Shown here one piece after another: positions 18,604 through 27,215 of a stretch of DNA of 64,000 nt (position 1 is the stretch's first letter; each line of letters starts with the position of its first letter). This stretch comes from an uncultured Clostridia bacterium. Lineage in GTDB: Bacteria > Bacillota > Clostridia > Lachnospirales > Anaerotignaceae. The translations under genes were made by a program, and so were the position numbers. The notes beneath the pieces were generated by a model. The model saw nothing but the letters and a program-made list of their open reading frames with translations, searched no databases and was not told the DNA's origin. Location of the stretch: assembly GCA_944384265.1 (NCBI GenBank), contig CALWSR010000005.1:1-64000 (forward strand), in the 5' to 3' direction.

Positions 18604-18644
18604 TTATACACAAGCTTATTATACTTATCCACATCTTATCCACG
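18604..18644. promoter_or_regulatory. second cluster of three DnaA-box-like sites
   Basis: TTATACACA 18604-18612, TTATCCACA 18625-18633 and TTATCCACG 18636-18644, all forward. It lies between bofA and the rhomboid gene, on the far side from the main cluster at 17156-17381. Confidence 0.7.
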
Positions 18645-18750
18645 CACCTATCATATCACTTCTTTTTCATTTCGTCAACACATTTTAACAAAATATGTAA
18701 TATTTTTTTGATAAAATATCATTTCTCGGCAAAAAGTGTCAGCCATGATA

Positions 18751-18999
18751 TTACAAAAAAATACATAATATGAAAAGTCCTACTATTCCCGGAATTCCCA
18801 AAAATCCTGTAAAAAGCACTGTCATATAGTTGATGCCTATGGGAAAGCCCACTGCATTTAATATTGTGATGACAACACAGCCAATGCCTGCATTTAAAAT
18901 TGTTTTGAAAAGTATTTTCAAAGGCTTTGCCAATATCATCAGCGTCATCAAACCCATGCAGGCAAAAATCATTGCTGTAATAATCTGTGTAGATTCCAT
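18751..18999 (-). CDS. bofA: pro-sigmaK processing inhibitor BofA family protein
   Basis: 82 aa, the expected size. Two to three hydrophobic helices; the central KPLKILFKTILNAGIGCVV and the C-terminal IGINYMTVLFTGFLGIPGIVGL are the BofA signature (the GIN and LGIPG turns). In spore formers BofA holds the SpoIVFB protease inactive in the outer forespore membrane until pro-sigmaK should be cut. AAAGGAGG is placed before the ATG. It follows the DUF2508 gene, as in the yaaL-bofA order of Bacillus. Confidence 0.9.
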   Translation of the reverse strand: MESTQIITAMIFACMGLMTLMILAKPLKILFKTILNAGIGCVVITILNAVGFPIGINYMTVLFTGFLGIPGIVGLFILCIFL

Positions 19000-19062
19000 A
19001 TATTTGCCCTCCTTTTTGATGTCACAGCCGAAGGGACTGCCCTCGGCTGTGTAAAAGCATAC

Positions 19063-19296
19063 TTATACTATTTTTTCGTATCCCACAGCGATTAAGCCTA
19101 ATTCCTTTGCCATTTTTAAAAAATATTCATATTTTTTGTACAATGCATTCATTTCATAAATATAGCAGTCTATCAATGTATCGTCTGTGGCTTGGTCAAA
19201 CTGTTGTCTTGCCTCTTCCAATTTTTCTTGAATTTCCCCAATCACTTCCAATATTTCTCTGCCTTCCTCTGTCAAATGATGCTTTAAGCTTTCCAT
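19063..19296 (-). CDS. DUF2508 (YaaL-like) small protein
   Basis: 77 aa, mostly alpha-helical and charged, with EEGREILEVIGEIQEKLEEARQ followed by DDTLIDCYIYEMNALYKKYEYF. This pattern of a helix pair with D..LIDCYIYEMNAL matches the YaaL/DUF2508 family, which often sits between recR and bofA. Here bofA follows but recR is not upstream; a repeat-bearing gap and the P-ATPase gene precede it. Function unknown. AAGGAGG lies before the ATG. Confidence 0.8.
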   Translation of the reverse strand: MESLKHHLTEEGREILEVIGEIQEKLEEARQQFDQATDDTLIDCYIYEMNALYKKYEYFLKMAKELGLIAVGYEKIV

Positions 19297-19544
19297 GTGG
19301 ACATTCCTCCTTATTGCTAGTATAAGCAGTATTTTGGTAAATTATGCTTTTGATTCCTATAAATTCTATGTAACAGCAAACGGATTTATATACTGCTGTT
19401 TTAAAAAAAGCAGTATATGGAGAGCTTTTTAAGGCATCAAACATATATTGTTTTTGAAATGGAGTGCAAGATACTGTTTTCTTTTTGTGAAGCAGTTGTG
19501 TTTGATATGTGGGCATTGGCCCAGTACAATCACAACAAACACAG

Positions 19545-19681
19545 AGAGTGGAGCAAAATGAATTGGAATAAGCAGCCGGCACAAAAATAATAGAAAACCG
19601 GCTGCTTTTGAGCCAATTTTACTCAGAAAGCAACCGGTTTTTGCACACTGTGATTTCAAAGGGCTATTTTGCAGCAGTCCC
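19545..19681. repeat. repeat family A (MITE-like), copy 4
   Basis: The right end ATTTTGCAGCAGTCCC matches the family; the left end (GGAGCAAAATG) is partial. Internal AAAACCGGCTGC and GCAACCGGTTTTTGC blocks are kept. The rest of the 19297-19800 gap shows no gene. Confidence 0.55.
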
Positions 19682-19800
19682 TTATAAAATGATTTTTCCA
19701 TCATACACTTTTGGATAAAAAATCATAGATTATATTATGCTATGATTCTCCTCAGTCTATTGTAAATAGCAGAAAAGAGCCGTATTTTCAAAATATATTT

Positions 19801-22164
19801 TCAGACCTTTTTGGTGTTATATTTTTTTCTCATAGAATTTAATATGGCAATAAATGCCACACCCACATCAGCAAAAACAGCAAGCCACATAGTTGCAATG
19901 CCCAGCGCTCCCAAAACCAGTACAATGGCTTTTACACCAAGGGCAAAAACAATGTTTTCATTGACAATACGATTTGTATTTCTTGCTATAATCATACCGT
20001 CTGCAATTTTGGCAATATCGTCATTCATAATCACCACATCTGCCGCTTCAATGGCTGCATCAGAGCCCATGCCCCCCATGGCCACACCAATGTCGGCCCT
20101 TGCCAGCACGGGAGCATCGTTTATGCCGTCTCCCACAAATATAACATTGGCATTTTCTTTTTTATTTAAAAGCTTTTCCAATATTTCCACTTTGTTTTGA
20201 GGCAGCAATTGGGCATAATAAGCATCTATTTCCAATTCCTTACTGACCTTTTGGGCTGTGATAGTATTATCTCCTGTCAGCATAACTGTATTTTTTACAC
20301 CAAGGGCTTTTAATTGTTTGATTGCACCCTTGCTTTCTTCTTTTATGGTATCTGCCACCACAATGCTGCCTACAAAGTCTTTTTCTTCTGCCACATACAC
20401 CACACTGCCTGCTCCCTCATAAGGCACATAATCAATAGAAAACTGCTTCATCAATTTTTCATTGCCTGCCAGCACTCTTTTGCCTGCTATGACACAGCAA
20501 ACACCATGTCCCCCCATTTCTTGATAAGCCTTTACTTCTTCTGTCAAATGGCCATACTTTGCTTCATAGTATTTTGTAATGGACTTGGCAATGGGATGAT
20601 TGGAGCTTTTTTCTGCATTGGCAGCCAAGGTCAGCACATCCTTTTCTGTATTTTGTTTTGCTGTATGAATTTGTACTACCTCAAAAATGCCCTTTGTCAA
20701 TGTGCCTGTTTTATCAAACACCACAGTATCAACATCCTTTAAAGCATGAATATAATTGCTGCCCTTTACCAATATCCCTCTTTTGGAGGCCTCTCCAATA
20801 CCGGAAAAAAAGCCTAACGGTACAGAAAGCACCAGCGCACAGGGGCAGGAAATGACTAAAAATATCAATGCTCTGCTTATCCACAAAGAAAAGGGCTCTC
20901 CTGTGAGCAGGGGAGGCAGCAAAGCCAACAGCACTGCGGCACAAACCACAAAGGGAGTATATACTTTGGCAAATTTTGTAATAAATTGCTCTGTTTTTGA
21001 TTTTTTGGCAGTGGCATTTTCCACCATTTCCAATATTTTTACAACAGTAGATTCTCCAAAGGCCTTTGTCACCTGTATTTTTAAAAGACCATTGAGGTTC
21101 AGGCTGCCGCTGTATACATTTTCTCCCACAGAAACATTTTTGGGCAATGACTCTCCTGTCAGTGCAGAGGTATCCAGCTGTGCCTCTCCTTCTGTGACAA
21201 TACCGTCCAATGGCACCTTTTCTCCCGGCTTTACAATGATATATTCTCCCACAGAAACATGAGAAGGGTCGATTTTTTTCGTAGCTTCTCCTACTGCCAA
21301 ATTTGCATAATCAGGCCGAATATCCATCAGCCCTGCAATGGATTTTCTGGAGCGGTCCACAGCATAGGACTGAAATGTTTCTCCAATTTGATAAAAGAGC
21401 ATCACAAATACAGCCTCCGCCATTTCTCCCAAGCAAATGGCTCCTATGGTGGAAACAGACATCAAAAAATTTTCATCAAACATTTGTCCTTTTTTGATGT
21501 TTGAAATGGCTGTCCATAAAACATCATAGCCAAAAAGAATATAACAAATCAAAAACAGCCCATAGGAAAGCTGGCCTTTTGTCAGCTCTGCGGCCAAAAA
21601 CAAAATGATGCCTGCCCCAAAGCGAAGCAGTGTTTTTTTCAATCCCTTTTGGAAATCGGATGTTTGCTCCTTTTGTGTCCTTTTTTGTGTATCTGTGCTG
21701 AAGCAAACCTCCACATCCGGTTCATAGTCATGGGTGATTTTTGTAACAGCTTTTAAAATTTCCAAAGCGGATATGCCTTCTTCTGCTGTTATCTCCATTT
21801 CCTGCTTCCATAAATTGATTGCTGCATTTTTTACATAGTCTATTTCATTTGCAGACTGTTCTATTTTTGCTGCACAATGGGCGCAGTCAAGGCCCTTTAA
21901 TTGCAGCTTCAGCACCTGTTTTTTTTCTTTTTCTTCTTCCAGTATCACTTCTACATCCGGCTCATATTTATGAACAATTTGTTCCACCTTGGGCAAAAGG
22001 GCTTCTTTGGAGCAATTTTGTTTTGTTTGTGCCAAAAGCTCCTGTTTTATCAAATTGATTTGAGGATTTTCCAGCTCCTCCAGTTTTTCTACATCTGTCT
22101 TTATTTTTTCTGCACAGTGGGGGCAATTTAAACCCTTTAATTTCACTTTCATCACATTTTCCAT
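19801..22164 (-). CDS. cadA: heavy-metal P1B-type ATPase, Zn/Cd/Pb-exporting type
   Basis: 787 aa. Two N-terminal metal-binding HMA-like domains, with GLNCPHC near residue 12 and GLDCAHC near residue 95, precede a soft-metal P-ATPase core. TGES marks the actuator domain, SCPCALVLSVP is the intramembrane CPC motif, DKTGTLTKG holds the phosphorylated Asp, HP (SSNHPIAKS) is in the N domain, and [10 protein letters not shown] follows. The CPC-x-LVLSVP form and the ArsR partner upstream favour zinc, cadmium or lead export rather than copper. Transcribed after the ArsR gene, with its own operator-like repeat at 22200-22215. Confidence 0.92.
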   Translation of the reverse strand: MENVMKVKLKGLNCPHCAEKIKTDVEKLEELENPQINLIKQELLAQTKQNCSKEALLPKVEQIVHKYEPDVEVILEEEKEKKQVLKLQLKGLDCAHCAAKIEQSANEIDYVKNAAINLWKQEMEITAEEGISALEILKAVTKITHDYEPDVEVCFSTDTQKRTQKEQTSDFQKGLKKTLLRFGAGIILFLAAELTKGQLSYGLFLICYILFGYDVLWTAISNIKKGQMFDENFLMSVSTIGAICLGEMAEAVFVMLFYQIGETFQSYAVDRSRKSIAGLMDIRPDYANLAVGEATKKIDPSHVSVGEYIIVKPGEKVPLDGIVTEGEAQLDTSALTGESLPKNVSVGENVYSGSLNLNGLLKIQVTKAFGESTVVKILEMVENATAKKSKTEQFITKFAKVYTPFVVCAAVLLALLPPLLTGEPFSLWISRALIFLVISCPCALVLSVPLGFFSGIGEASKRGILVKGSNYIHALKDVDTVVFDKTGTLTKGIFEVVQIHTAKQNTEKDVLTLAANAEKSSNHPIAKSITKYYEAKYGHLTEEVKAYQEMGGHGVCCVIAGKRVLAGNEKLMKQFSIDYVPYEGAGSVVYVAEEKDFVGSIVVADTIKEESKGAIKQLKALGVKNTVMLTGDNTITAQKVSKELEIDAYYAQLLPQNKVEILEKLLNKKENANVIFVGDGINDAPVLARADIGVAMGGMGSDAAIEAADVVIMNDDIAKIADGMIIARNTNRIVNENIVFALGVKAIVLVLGALGIATMWLAVFADVGVAFIAILNSMRKKYNTKKV

Positions 22165-22199
22165 AGGGATGCTCCTTTCTTATAAGAATAAATGCTTTT

Positions 22200-22215
22200 A
22201 TGAATATTCATTCAT
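22200..22215. promoter_or_regulatory. ArsR/SmtB-type operator before cadA
   Basis: ATGAAT and ATTCAT are separated by 4 nt, the same geometry as the site upstream of the ArsR gene at 22636-22655. It lies 36 bp before the cadA start. Confidence 0.6.
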
Positions 22216-22233
22216 GTATATTTCTATTTTTTA

Positions 22234-22260
22234 GGCTGTTTTAAAAAACAGCCTTTTTTT
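22234..22260 (+). terminator. hairpin with T run, plus-strand polarity
   Basis: GGCTGTTTT and AAAACAGCC form a 9-bp stem, followed on the plus strand by T7. Neighbouring genes are on the minus strand, so the polarity is odd; it may modulate ArsR-to-cadA read-through or end antisense transcripts. Confidence 0.45.
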
Positions 22261-22607
22261 CATTCTACATATCCTTTTTTATGACAAATATGGCACATAC
22301 CCTGCTCCAAAACCGTTTTGATATGGTCATCATCTAAAGAATAATATACGGTTTTACCTTCCTTACGATATTTGACCAAATCATTTTGTCTTAGTACACG
22401 AAGCTGATGGGAAACAGCAGACTGATTCATTTGCAAGTGCTGTGCAATATCTCCTACACACATTTCTTTTTCCAAAAGCAGACGAAGCAATCGAATCCGT
22501 GTACTGTCACCAAATATTTTAAAAAATTCTGCAACATCATGAATAAAATCATTTTGTAATTCTTTTTCCATATCCACTTCTTCAGAACACGCATTTTGTG
22601 ACTGCAT
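22260..22607 (-). CDS. ArsR/SmtB-family metal-responsive repressor (CadC-like)
   Basis: About 115 aa. A winged-helix domain with the family core FFKIFGDSTRIRLLRLLLEKEMCVGDIAQ, then QSAVSHQLRVLRQNDLVKYRKEGKTVYYSL. Cys of the MCVGDIA segment (helix alpha-3 position) and N-terminal ACSEE, with the C-terminal CHICHKK, are candidate metal ligands. It would release its operator when Zn, Cd or Pb bind. GGGAGGTGG precedes the chosen ATG by 6 nt; the longer frame has no ribosome site. Operators lie at 22636-22655 and 22200-22215. Confidence 0.88.
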   Translation of the reverse strand: MQSQNACSEEVDMEKELQNDFIHDVAEFFKIFGDSTRIRLLRLLLEKEMCVGDIAQHLQMNQSAVSHQLRVLRQNDLVKYRKEGKTVYYSLDDDHIKTVLEQGMCHICHKKGYVE

Positions 22608-22635
22608 ATGCGTCCACCTCCCATATTGCATAAAC

Positions 22636-22655
22636 ATATGAATGTATATTCATAT
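22636..22655. promoter_or_regulatory. ArsR/SmtB operator, perfect inverted repeat
   Basis: ATATGAAT and ATTCATAT are separated by GTAT. This fits the known 12-2-12-like ATATGAA...TTCATAT operators of SmtB/CadC repressors. It lies just upstream of the ArsR gene and implies self-repression. Confidence 0.75.
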
Positions 22656-22718
22656 TATATCATTTTTTACAATTTGTCAATGGCTTTTATGGATTTTTTA
22701 TAAAATATACCATATCCT

Positions 22719-24131
22719 TTATTCCTCTTTGCCATTCCAGCAATAGGTGCAAAGGCGGCAAGGCGCAATGCCTATGGATTCTATGATATCATCCAAACGA
22801 TGATATCTTAAAGAAGTAAATTTTAACTGCTTGCAAATTTCAGACACCATATCCTGATAACGCTGGCTGTCAGGATTGGCATATTCATAAAGTGTGTTTT
22901 TTGTATTTTCTCCCTCATTGGCAAATATCACTCTTCTGGTAATCAAATCCATTTCAGAGCTGGAGCGGGAAAAGTTTAAATATTTACAGCCAAACAGCAA
23001 TGGGGGACAGGCCGGTCTGACATGAACCTCCTTGGCTCCGCTTTGATACAAAAGCTCTGTGGTTTCTCTCAGCTGTGTCCCTCTTACAATAGAGTCATCT
23101 ATCAGCAAAAGGCTTTTGTTGCGTATAAATGCCTCCACAGGGACCAGCTTCATGCGTGCAATGAGATTTCTTTGCTTTTGATTGGCAGGCATAAAAGAGC
23201 GGGGCCATGTTGGTGTGTATTTGATAAAGGGCCTTGCAAAAGCAATGCCGGATTGATTTGCATAGCCTATGGCATGAGCAATGCCGGAATCAGGCACACC
23301 TGCCACAATATCCGGAAAAACAAAGCCTTTATCTCTTTTTGCCAATATATTGCCGCAGCGATAGCGCATTTCTTCTACATTAACTCCCTCATAGGAGGAC
23401 GTGGGATAGCCATAATATACCCATAAAAAGGAACAAACCTTCATTTTTTCACTGGCCTTGGAAAGCACTTCATAGCCGTCTGCTGTCAAAAATACAATTT
23501 CTCCGGCACCCAATTCCCGCACTGTTTCATAGCCCAAATTGATATAGGCAAAGCTTTCAAATGAAACACAGTAGGCGTCTGCCTTTTTTCCAATGACCAA
23601 TGGGGTTCTGCCCACATTGTCACGAGCGGCATAAATTCCCTTTTTTGTCATCAACAATATGGTCATAGAGCCTTCAATCAAGCTTTGTGCATAACGTATG
23701 CCGTCCACAATGGTATCCTGCTGGTTGATAAGGGCCGCTGTCAATTCTGTGGGGTTGACATTTCCACCGCTCATTTCCAAAAAATGGCTGTTGCCGTTTT
23801 TATAGGCATGCTGTACCAGCTCTTGTAAATTGTTGATTCTGCCTACTGTTGTAATGGCAAAGCTGCCCAAATGAGATTGTACCAAAAGGGGCTGTGGCTC
23901 ATAGTCGGAGATACAGCCAATGCCAATATTGCCCTCCAGCTCCTCCACATCCTTTTCAAATTTTGTACGAAAAGGGGAATTTTCAATGTTATGTATGGCA
24001 CGGTTGAAGCCATCTGCTCCATATACTGCCATGCCTCCTCTTCTTGTTCCCAAATGGGAATGATAATCTACACCAAAAAATAAATCCAATGTACAGCTTG
24101 TTTTTGATGCCACGCCAAAAATACCGCCCAT
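22719..24131 (-). CDS. amidophosphoribosyltransferase (PurF)-like protein with Gly in place of the glutaminase Cys
   Basis: About 470 aa. The N-terminal Ntn-hydrolase-like domain begins MGGIFGVASKTSCTLDLFFG and keeps LGTRRGGMAV, but the position of the catalytic N-terminal Cys of PurF (CGIFG) is Gly. The C-terminal phosphoribosyltransferase domain keeps the PRPP-binding LLIDDSIVRGTQL and AGVPDSGIAHA. The C-terminus has a Cys cluster (CRLCTYC). PurF normally makes phosphoribosylamine from PRPP and glutamine. This variant probably cannot hydrolyse glutamine and may use free ammonia or have another role. The ATG at 24131 follows AAAGGAG by 10 nt. No purine genes adjoin. Confidence 0.85.
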   Translation of the reverse strand: MGGIFGVASKTSCTLDLFFGVDYHSHLGTRRGGMAVYGADGFNRAIHNIENSPFRTKFEKDVEELEGNIGIGCISDYEPQPLLVQSHLGSFAITTVGRINNLQELVQHAYKNGNSHFLEMSGGNVNPTELTAALINQQDTIVDGIRYAQSLIEGSMTILLMTKKGIYAARDNVGRTPLVIGKKADAYCVSFESFAYINLGYETVRELGAGEIVFLTADGYEVLSKASEKMKVCSFLWVYYGYPTSSYEGVNVEEMRYRCGNILAKRDKGFVFPDIVAGVPDSGIAHAIGYANQSGIAFARPFIKYTPTWPRSFMPANQKQRNLIARMKLVPVEAFIRNKSLLLIDDSIVRGTQLRETTELLYQSGAKEVHVRPACPPLLFGCKYLNFSRSSSEMDLITRRVIFANEGENTKNTLYEYANPDSQRYQDMVSEICKQLKFTSLRYHRLDDIIESIGIAPCRLCTYCWNGKEE

Positions 24132-24491
24132 ATATGCAACGCTCCTTTTTTTAGACACATTTTATCACGTTATAAAAGCAATGGATTATTTTTAAAAACC
24201 ATTGTTTTTCAAATTACCACTTCATTATATAAGAAAACAGCCTTTCTGAAAATGCCATTTTTGATATTTTATGAAAAAAAGAAATGTAACCCTTTTGTTG
24301 CCTTGCAGTATATTGTGAAAATAAATAAAAAAAAGAAGCTATTTTTTTCAATATATTATAACTTCAACAATTTGCTCATGTGGTTTTTACAAATAGCTGT
24401 GGACTGCTTCATTTTGCACAGAACAAATCATATATTGATACAGAATATATAGCTATAAAACAGCAATTTATTTTTTTAACAGAAATAAGTG

Positions 24492-24552
24492 TTGACAATA
24501 TTGTACAAATTTTTTATAATAATATCAATTTCATCAATAAATTGATGAAATT
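24492..24552 (+). promoter_or_regulatory. consensus promoter and perfect palindromic operator of the DUF819-dipeptidase operon
   Basis: TTGACA (24492-24497), 17 nt, TATAAT (24515-24520). Seven bases further is a perfect palindrome: AATTTCATCAAT (24527-24538), 2 nt, ATTGATGAAATT (24541-24552), covering the expected start of transcription. A promoter this strong with an operator on the start site suggests tight repression. The XRE-cupin regulator at 27850 is the nearest candidate. The rest of 24132-24491 holds no gene. Confidence 0.8.
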
Positions 24553-24593
24553 ATAATATATTTATTTTATATTTTAAAAAAGGAGGCGTTTTT

Positions 24594-25808
24594 ATGAATG
24601 TACCTATCATCAGCCCCGACAACAGCTTGGTGCTTTGGGCCATTATTGTAGGCGGTGCCACACTCAGTATTGTTTTGGAACAAAAATATAAATGGGCGGC
24701 CACTGTTTCCGGTGCCATCATTGCTTTGGTGCTGGCCATGGCACTAAGCAATATCGGCATCATTCCCACAGCATCCCCTACCTATGATGTTGTATGGAAT
24801 TATATTGTGCCGCTGGCAATACCACTGCTTTTGATGAAATGTGACATCAGAAAAATAGGAAGAGAAAGCGGCCGTTTGCTGATTTTGTTTTTGGCCGGTT
24901 CTGTTGGCACAATGCTGGGCGCTTTTTTGTCTTATTTTTTATTTCAAAATCATATTTCCGAATTGCCAGGCATCGCTGCCATGATAACAGGCTCTTATAT
25001 AGGAGGCTCTGTCAATTTGGCCGCATTGTCCAGCTCCTTTTCGGTTTCTGGTACAATGGTGTCCGCCACCACAGTAGCTGACAATCTTTTAATGGCACTT
25101 TACTTCTTTGTATTGATTTCCATTCCGTCTATTGGTTTTTTCAGAAAGCATTTTCGACACCCTTATGTAGATAAAATAGAAAATATGCAAAAAGAGAATC
25201 ATACAGAAACCATCACTTCCTCCTATTGGAAGCCAAAAGAAATTTCTTTAAAGGATATTGCCTGTTCTATGGCAACAACATTTATTATTTTTGCACTTTC
25301 TCAAAACATAGCCATTTTTTTCAGTCATGTGATTCCAACATCCAATGAATTTTTGACCATATTAAATGGCTTATTGGGCAATCAATATTTAATTATTACA
25401 ACCATATCCATGCTTTGTGCCTCTGTTGCCCCCAAAATTTTTGGAGAAATTGCAGGCACACAAGAAATCGGCACATTTTTGATTTATCTTTTCTTTTTTG
25501 TAATAGGGGTTCCTGCTTCTCTTATGGAAATTATACAAAACTCCCCCTTGCTTTTGGTATTTTGTGCCGTCATTGTCATTGTCAATATGGCAGTGGAATT
25601 CTTGTTTGGAAAATTGCTGAAATTTAATTTGGAAGATATTATATTGGCCTCCAATGCAAACATAGGCGGTCCTACTACCGCAGTTGCCATGGCAATTTCA
25701 AAGGGCTGGATAGAATTGGTGGGGCCCATTATGCTTGTTGGTACATTGGGCTATATTATAGGCACTTATGCAGGCACATTTGTAGGCACATTATTGTTAA
25801 ATACATAA
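24594..25808 (+). CDS. DUF819 family membrane transporter
   Basis: 404 aa with about ten to eleven membrane helices. Family blocks include PLLLMKCDIRKIGRESG, MITGSYIGGSVNLAAL, TTVADNLLMALYF and ASNANIGGPTTAVAMAISKGW. DUF819 (YjcL) proteins resemble secondary transporters; the substrate is unknown. The repeated GGSxN and GGPT motifs in two halves fit an inverted-repeat carrier. It is followed 25 bp later by a membrane-dipeptidase-family gene, so a dipeptide or related amide is a plausible substrate. AGGAGG sits before the ATG. Confidence 0.88.
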   Translation: MNVPIISPDNSLVLWAIIVGGATLSIVLEQKYKWAATVSGAIIALVLAMALSNIGIIPTASPTYDVVWNYIVPLAIPLLLMKCDIRKIGRESGRLLILFLAGSVGTMLGAFLSYFLFQNHISELPGIAAMITGSYIGGSVNLAALSSSFSVSGTMVSATTVADNLLMALYFFVLISIPSIGFFRKHFRHPYVDKIENMQKENHTETITSSYWKPKEISLKDIACSMATTFIIFALSQNIAIFFSHVIPTSNEFLTILNGLLGNQYLIITTISMLCASVAPKIFGEIAGTQEIGTFLIYLFFFVIGVPASLMEIIQNSPLLLVFCAVIVIVNMAVEFLFGKLLKFNLEDIILASNANIGGPTTAVAMAISKGWIELVGPIMLVGTLGYIIGTYAGTFVGTLLLNT

Positions 25809-25833
25809 CCCAAAAAGAAAGAAGGATTTTATT

Positions 25834-26808
25834 ATGGTATTTGATGCACATTCCGATATTTGGACAGATGTTACCATACGCTCTTTACAGGGAGAAACAG
25901 ATATTTTTCATAAATATCATAAAAAAAGATTGGAGCAGGGCAATATTGAAGGGGGGATACTGGCCATATGGATTGACCCGCCTTATGCTGCCACAAACCC
26001 TTATGAAAGATTTTTGCAAATTACAGCTGCCATAGAAAAAGAAGCTGCCATCACAAAGGATTTTGTGATTGTCAAAAATTATGAGCAAATACAATCTGCC
26101 AAAAAAGCAGAAAAATTTTATGTCATCATAGGCATTGAAGGGTTAAGCCCCATTGGAGAAAATTTAGATTTGATTGATGTGTATTACAATTTGGGGGCCA
26201 GACACGCCATGCTGACATGGAATGAACAAAATCCCTTGGCAACCGGTGTCAGAGGAGATGAAAAAAGGGGACTTACAAAGCTGGGAAAAAAAGCAGTGCA
26301 AAAATTGATAGAAAAAAATATGATATTAGATGTATCTCATTTGAATGAGGCCTCCTTTTGGGATATGACAGAGCTGACACAGGGGCCTGTCATTGCTTCC
26401 CATTCCAATGCCAAAGCACTTTGTGACGTTCCCAGAAATCTTTCTGATGAGCAGCTTTTAAAATTAAGAGATTTAAATGCCGTGATAGGATTAAATGCTT
26501 TTAACTGCTTTGTACATCCACAAAAAGCAGAGCAAAACATTGACAATTTTGTAAAACACGCTGTTTATATTGCAGAAAAAATTGGTGTGGAGCATATTGG
26601 CTGTGGATTTGATTTTTTTGAATTTTTGCCGTCAGAAACCTCTTCTTCCTTCAATGAGCAGTCTAGCCCCTGCATAAAAGGGCTGGAGGACTGCTCCAAA
26701 GTGCCGGACTTTTTAAAAGCACTGGAAAAAGCAGGATTTTCTAAAGAGGAAATAGAATGCATTTCCTATAAAAATTTTCATCGTGTGATAAAAGAAATAT
26801 TGCACTAA
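25834..26808 (+). CDS. membrane-dipeptidase family (M19) metallopeptidase
   Basis: 324 aa. The N-terminal FDAHSDIW holds the first zinc ligands (HxD), GIEG the bridging Glu, DVSHLNEASFWD a zinc His, ASHSNAKALCDVPRNL the second zinc His, and CGFDF the conserved Asp. M19 enzymes split dipeptides, including those with D-residues, in the cytoplasm or at the membrane. No signal peptide is present. Second gene after the DUF819 transporter, sharing its promoter and palindrome, which suggests uptake and hydrolysis as one pathway. Confidence 0.93.
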   Translation: MVFDAHSDIWTDVTIRSLQGETDIFHKYHKKRLEQGNIEGGILAIWIDPPYAATNPYERFLQITAAIEKEAAITKDFVIVKNYEQIQSAKKAEKFYVIIGIEGLSPIGENLDLIDVYYNLGARHAMLTWNEQNPLATGVRGDEKRGLTKLGKKAVQKLIEKNMILDVSHLNEASFWDMTELTQGPVIASHSNAKALCDVPRNLSDEQLLKLRDLNAVIGLNAFNCFVHPQKAEQNIDNFVKHAVYIAEKIGVEHIGCGFDFFEFLPSETSSSFNEQSSPCIKGLEDCSKVPDFLKALEKAGFSKEEIECISYKNFHRVIKEILH

Positions 26809-26829
26809 CATAAATATGTAAAATATCAT

Positions 26830-26906
26830 TGAAGAAAACCATCAAAACCACAAGTAAACAAGTGGTTTGCACAACCCCTAAAAGAGGTATCTATGCTGAT
26901 TTTCTG
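26830..26906. repeat. repeat family C, degenerate copy 3 (opposite orientation)
   Basis: It has an AACCACAAG/CTTGTGGTT-like hairpin followed by TTTGCACAACCCCTAAAAGAGG, in the order of the reverse complement of the copy at 66-200. The stems are partly eroded. Confidence 0.4.
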
Positions 26907-26939
26907 CAAGAAAATATAAAAGTCATCCCGTTGCTGTTA

Positions 26940-27215
26940 CAGACAGCCGCTGAAAGCGGCTGTTTAGGGTTTGGAAAAAGTCGATACACTGTCAATCATT
27001 TTTGACGAGCAGACAGAAGTATAAAGCAGAGGTTTCATCGGCTAAAAGCCTTGAAGCTCCTGCTTTTTCTTGTGGGAAATAAATTCCCGCTGGGGATTGT
27101 AGTTGGAAAACCCTTCGTTTCCCAGCCCTTTTCCGGGTCCTTGAGAAAATATAAAATCTAGTTTTTTTACAGTCTGGGCGGCCATTGAAGGTGGCTGTTT
27201 TTGTTTTGCAGTATT
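26940..27215 (+). repeat. repeat family B (possibly structured), copy 2
   Basis: Bounded by ACAGCCGCTGAAAGCGGCTG at the left and a GGCCATTGAAGGTGGCTG hairpin at the right. The inside has TTTTTGACGAGCAGACAGA, AAGTATAAAGCAGAG, GGCTAAAAGCC, CCTGCTTTTTCT, AAATAAATTCC and TTGGAAAACCCTTCGTTTCC. Base changes relative to the 39.7-kb copy often fall in pairs that keep stems, which suggests RNA structure. Confidence 0.6.

Noticed and set aside
17156..18644. Calling this region oriC outright
   Set aside because: No dnaA, dnaN, recF or gyr genes and no skew calculation; only a DnaA-box cluster is supported.
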